Source: Methylocapsa sp. S129 (lineage in GTDB: Bacteria > Pseudomonadota > Alphaproteobacteria > Rhizobiales > Beijerinckiaceae). From it: a stretch of 64,000 bases of DNA. Below, one piece after another: positions 62,897-64,000 of the stretch (the stretch's first letter is position 1; each line of letters begins with the position of its first letter). The stretch is taken from positions 1 to 64,000 of the forward strand of contig NZ_LMUI01000011.1 in the NCBI RefSeq assembly GCF_009765995.1. Direction: 5' to 3'. A model generated the notes under the pieces. It saw nothing but the letters and a program-made list of their open reading frames with translations, had not been told where the DNA came from and did no database searches. A program made the translations under genes and the position numbers.

Positions 62897-64000
62897 CTAG
62901 TAAAGGCCGCCCGTCCCTGAGCCGACCGCCTTCTCGATGTCAGGCGAAACATTGAGGACATGGGGCGATTCCCCGCCATCGCCCGCAGCATAGGAGTCCG
63001 GCGGCCCGGTGCCCGGTTTGAAAGCCTCGAGGATCGAGCCCGGGCCGCTGGAGCGCGTGCCGGTATGGGCGTCGACCGAAATCAGCTTGATGCCGGGGGG
63101 CACGCGGAACGGCGTATCGGGCGTGTCTTTGAGCGCCAATTTCATGAAGTCGCGGAAAATCGGCGCGGTATAGAGCGCGGCCTGCGCGGAATCGCCGAGG
63201 GAACGCGGATGGTCGTAACCCATGAACACGCCGAAGGCGAGATCGGGCGAATAGCCGACGAACCACAGGTCCTTGGCGTCGTTGGTGGTGCCCGTCTTGC
63301 CGGCCAGATGCTTGCCCAATTCCCGGATGCCGGCGCCGGCCGCCGTGCCGCGCTGGATAACGCCCTCCATGATCGAGGTGATCTGATAGGCGGTCAGCGG
63401 ATCAATCACCTGCTCGCGCGTATCGATCAGCTTCGGCTCGCTCTGATCGTCCCAATGCGTCGCGTCGCAGCCCTGGCAAATGCGCTCGTCGTGCTTGTAG
63501 ATCGTATGGCCCCAGCGATCCTGGATGCGGTCGATCAGGGTCGCCTTGATGCGCCGGCCGCCATTGGCGAACATCGAATAGGCGGTCACCATGCGCAGCA
63601 CCGTCGTCTCGCCGGCGCCCAGCGACATCGAGAGATAGGGCGGCAGATCGTCGTAAATGCCAAAACGCTTGGCGTATTCGACGATCAGCGGCATGCCGAT
63701 GTCGCGCGCCAGACGCACCGTCATCTGATTGATCGAATGTTCGACGCCAAAACGCAGCGTATGCGGGCCGCCCGACTTGCCTTCAAAATTTTGCGGCGAC
63801 CACATCTCGCCATTGCCCTGGTCGACTTCGATCGGCTCATCGAGCTCAATCGAGGACGGCGTATAGCCGTTGTCGAGCGCGGTCGCATAGACGAGCGGTT
63901 TGAAGGACGAGCCGGGCTGGCGCTTGGCCTGGGTGGCGCGATTGAATTCCGACTGGTCGAAAGAGAAGCCGCCGACCATCGCCAGGACGCGGCCGGTGAA
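62897..64000 (-). CDS. mrcA: Penicillin-binding protein 1A (bifunctional, C-terminal part)
   Basis: The C-terminal 367 residues of a class A penicillin-binding protein that polymerises and cross-links peptidoglycan. All transpeptidase motifs are here: SxxK in QPGSSFKP, SxN in HSINQM and KTGT in GKTGTTNDAKD. The reading frame stays open to the window end (…FTGRVLAMVGGF), so the glycosyltransferase domain and start lie outside. The gene is cut only by the window edge, not truncated. It ends in a Gly/Ser-rich tail. Confidence 0.96.
   Translation of the reverse strand, partial: FTGRVLAMVGGFSFDQSEFNRATQAKRQPGSSFKPLVYATALDNGYTPSSIELDEPIEVDQGNGEMWSPQNFEGKSGGPHTLRFGVEHSINQMTVRLARDIGMPLIVEYAKRFGIYDDLPPYLSMSLGAGETTVLRMVTAYSMFANGGRRIKATLIDRIQDRWGHTIYKHDERICQGCDATHWDDQSEPKLIDTREQVIDPLTAYQITSIMEGVIQRGTAAGAGIRELGKHLAGKTGTTNDAKDLWFVGYSPDLAFGVFMGYDHPRSLGDSAQAALYTAPIFRDFMKLALKDTPDTPFRVPPGIKLISVDAHTGTRSSGPGSILEAFKPGTGPPDSYAAGDGGESPHVLNVSPDIEKAVGSGTGGLY

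Noticed and set aside
1-64000. CRISPR arrays, prophage or insertion sequences
   Set aside because: No regularly spaced repeats, phage structural genes, transposase or integrase were found in either strand.

Overview
The window is a stretch of high-GC alphaproteobacterial chromosome. Lineage markers are the complex I accessory subunit NDUFA12, a DUF2155 protein, the COX15-type heme A synthase and a DUF2842 protein. A class I PHA synthase, a single-chain pyruvate carboxylase and a B12-dependent ribonucleotide reductase fit a free-living Hyphomicrobiales member, perhaps of the Beijerinckiaceae/Methylocystaceae type. The family-level placement is a guess. I see no rRNA, tRNA, CRISPR array, transposase, integrase or complete prophage.

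Layout. 0.1-5.5 kb: nrdJ, with a promoter and a pair of NrdR-like boxes upstream, then NDUFA12 and DUF2155. 5.5-17.1 kb: a patchwork of regulator/oxidoreductase pairs (aldo/keto reductase + LysR, AraC, GST, SDR + AraC, TetR + SDR) set among the parts of an Anbu (bacterial proteasome homologue) operon. The Anbu peptidase at 7.6-8.3 kb is separated by about 5.3 kb from its usual partners, transglutaminase, alpha-E and circularly permuted ATP-grasp, at 13.6-17.0 kb. 17.1-20.6 kb: aat, metY, ctaA and DUF2842. 20.6-32.7 kb: an exopolysaccharide locus with deacetylase, GNAT, Wzz/GumC with a degenerate BY-kinase domain, Wza, glycosyltransferases, initiating phosphoglycosyltransferase, O-antigen-ligase-like polymerase and methyltransferase. 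32.9-35.3 kb: a Uma2 protein and a RelE/antitoxin pair translationally coupled to an aminotransferase. 35.4-44.4 kb: a secreted hypothetical, phaC, pyc, a ketopantoate-reductase-like gene and an ArsR/MFS efflux pair with twin operators.

44.47-52.99 kb looks like an inserted segment. It is bounded by a broken copy of the prfB 3' end (44466-44543) and the intact prfB 3' end (52908-52985), in direct orientation. It carries a DUF2652-SRPBCC protein, LysR and AraC regulators, three alpha/beta hydrolases and a class III cyclase. 52.9-55.6 kb: prfB with its programmed +1 frameshift, and a soluble chemoreceptor. 55.8-61.2 kb: a small membrane protein, an MFS transporter and a three-gene catabolic operon (diaminopropionate ammonia-lyase-like enzyme, allantoate/carbamoyl amidohydrolase, M20 amidohydrolase). 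61.3-64.0 kb: a DUF4760-like protein with a possible coupled small ORF, a GNAT, and mrcA (PBP1a), which runs off the window edge.

No completely novel system is obvious. The points most worth checking are the prfB-bounded island, the split Anbu operon, the direct repeats flanking an SDR/AraC cassette, the NrdR-controlled nrdJ promoter and the Wzz fused to an apparently dead kinase.
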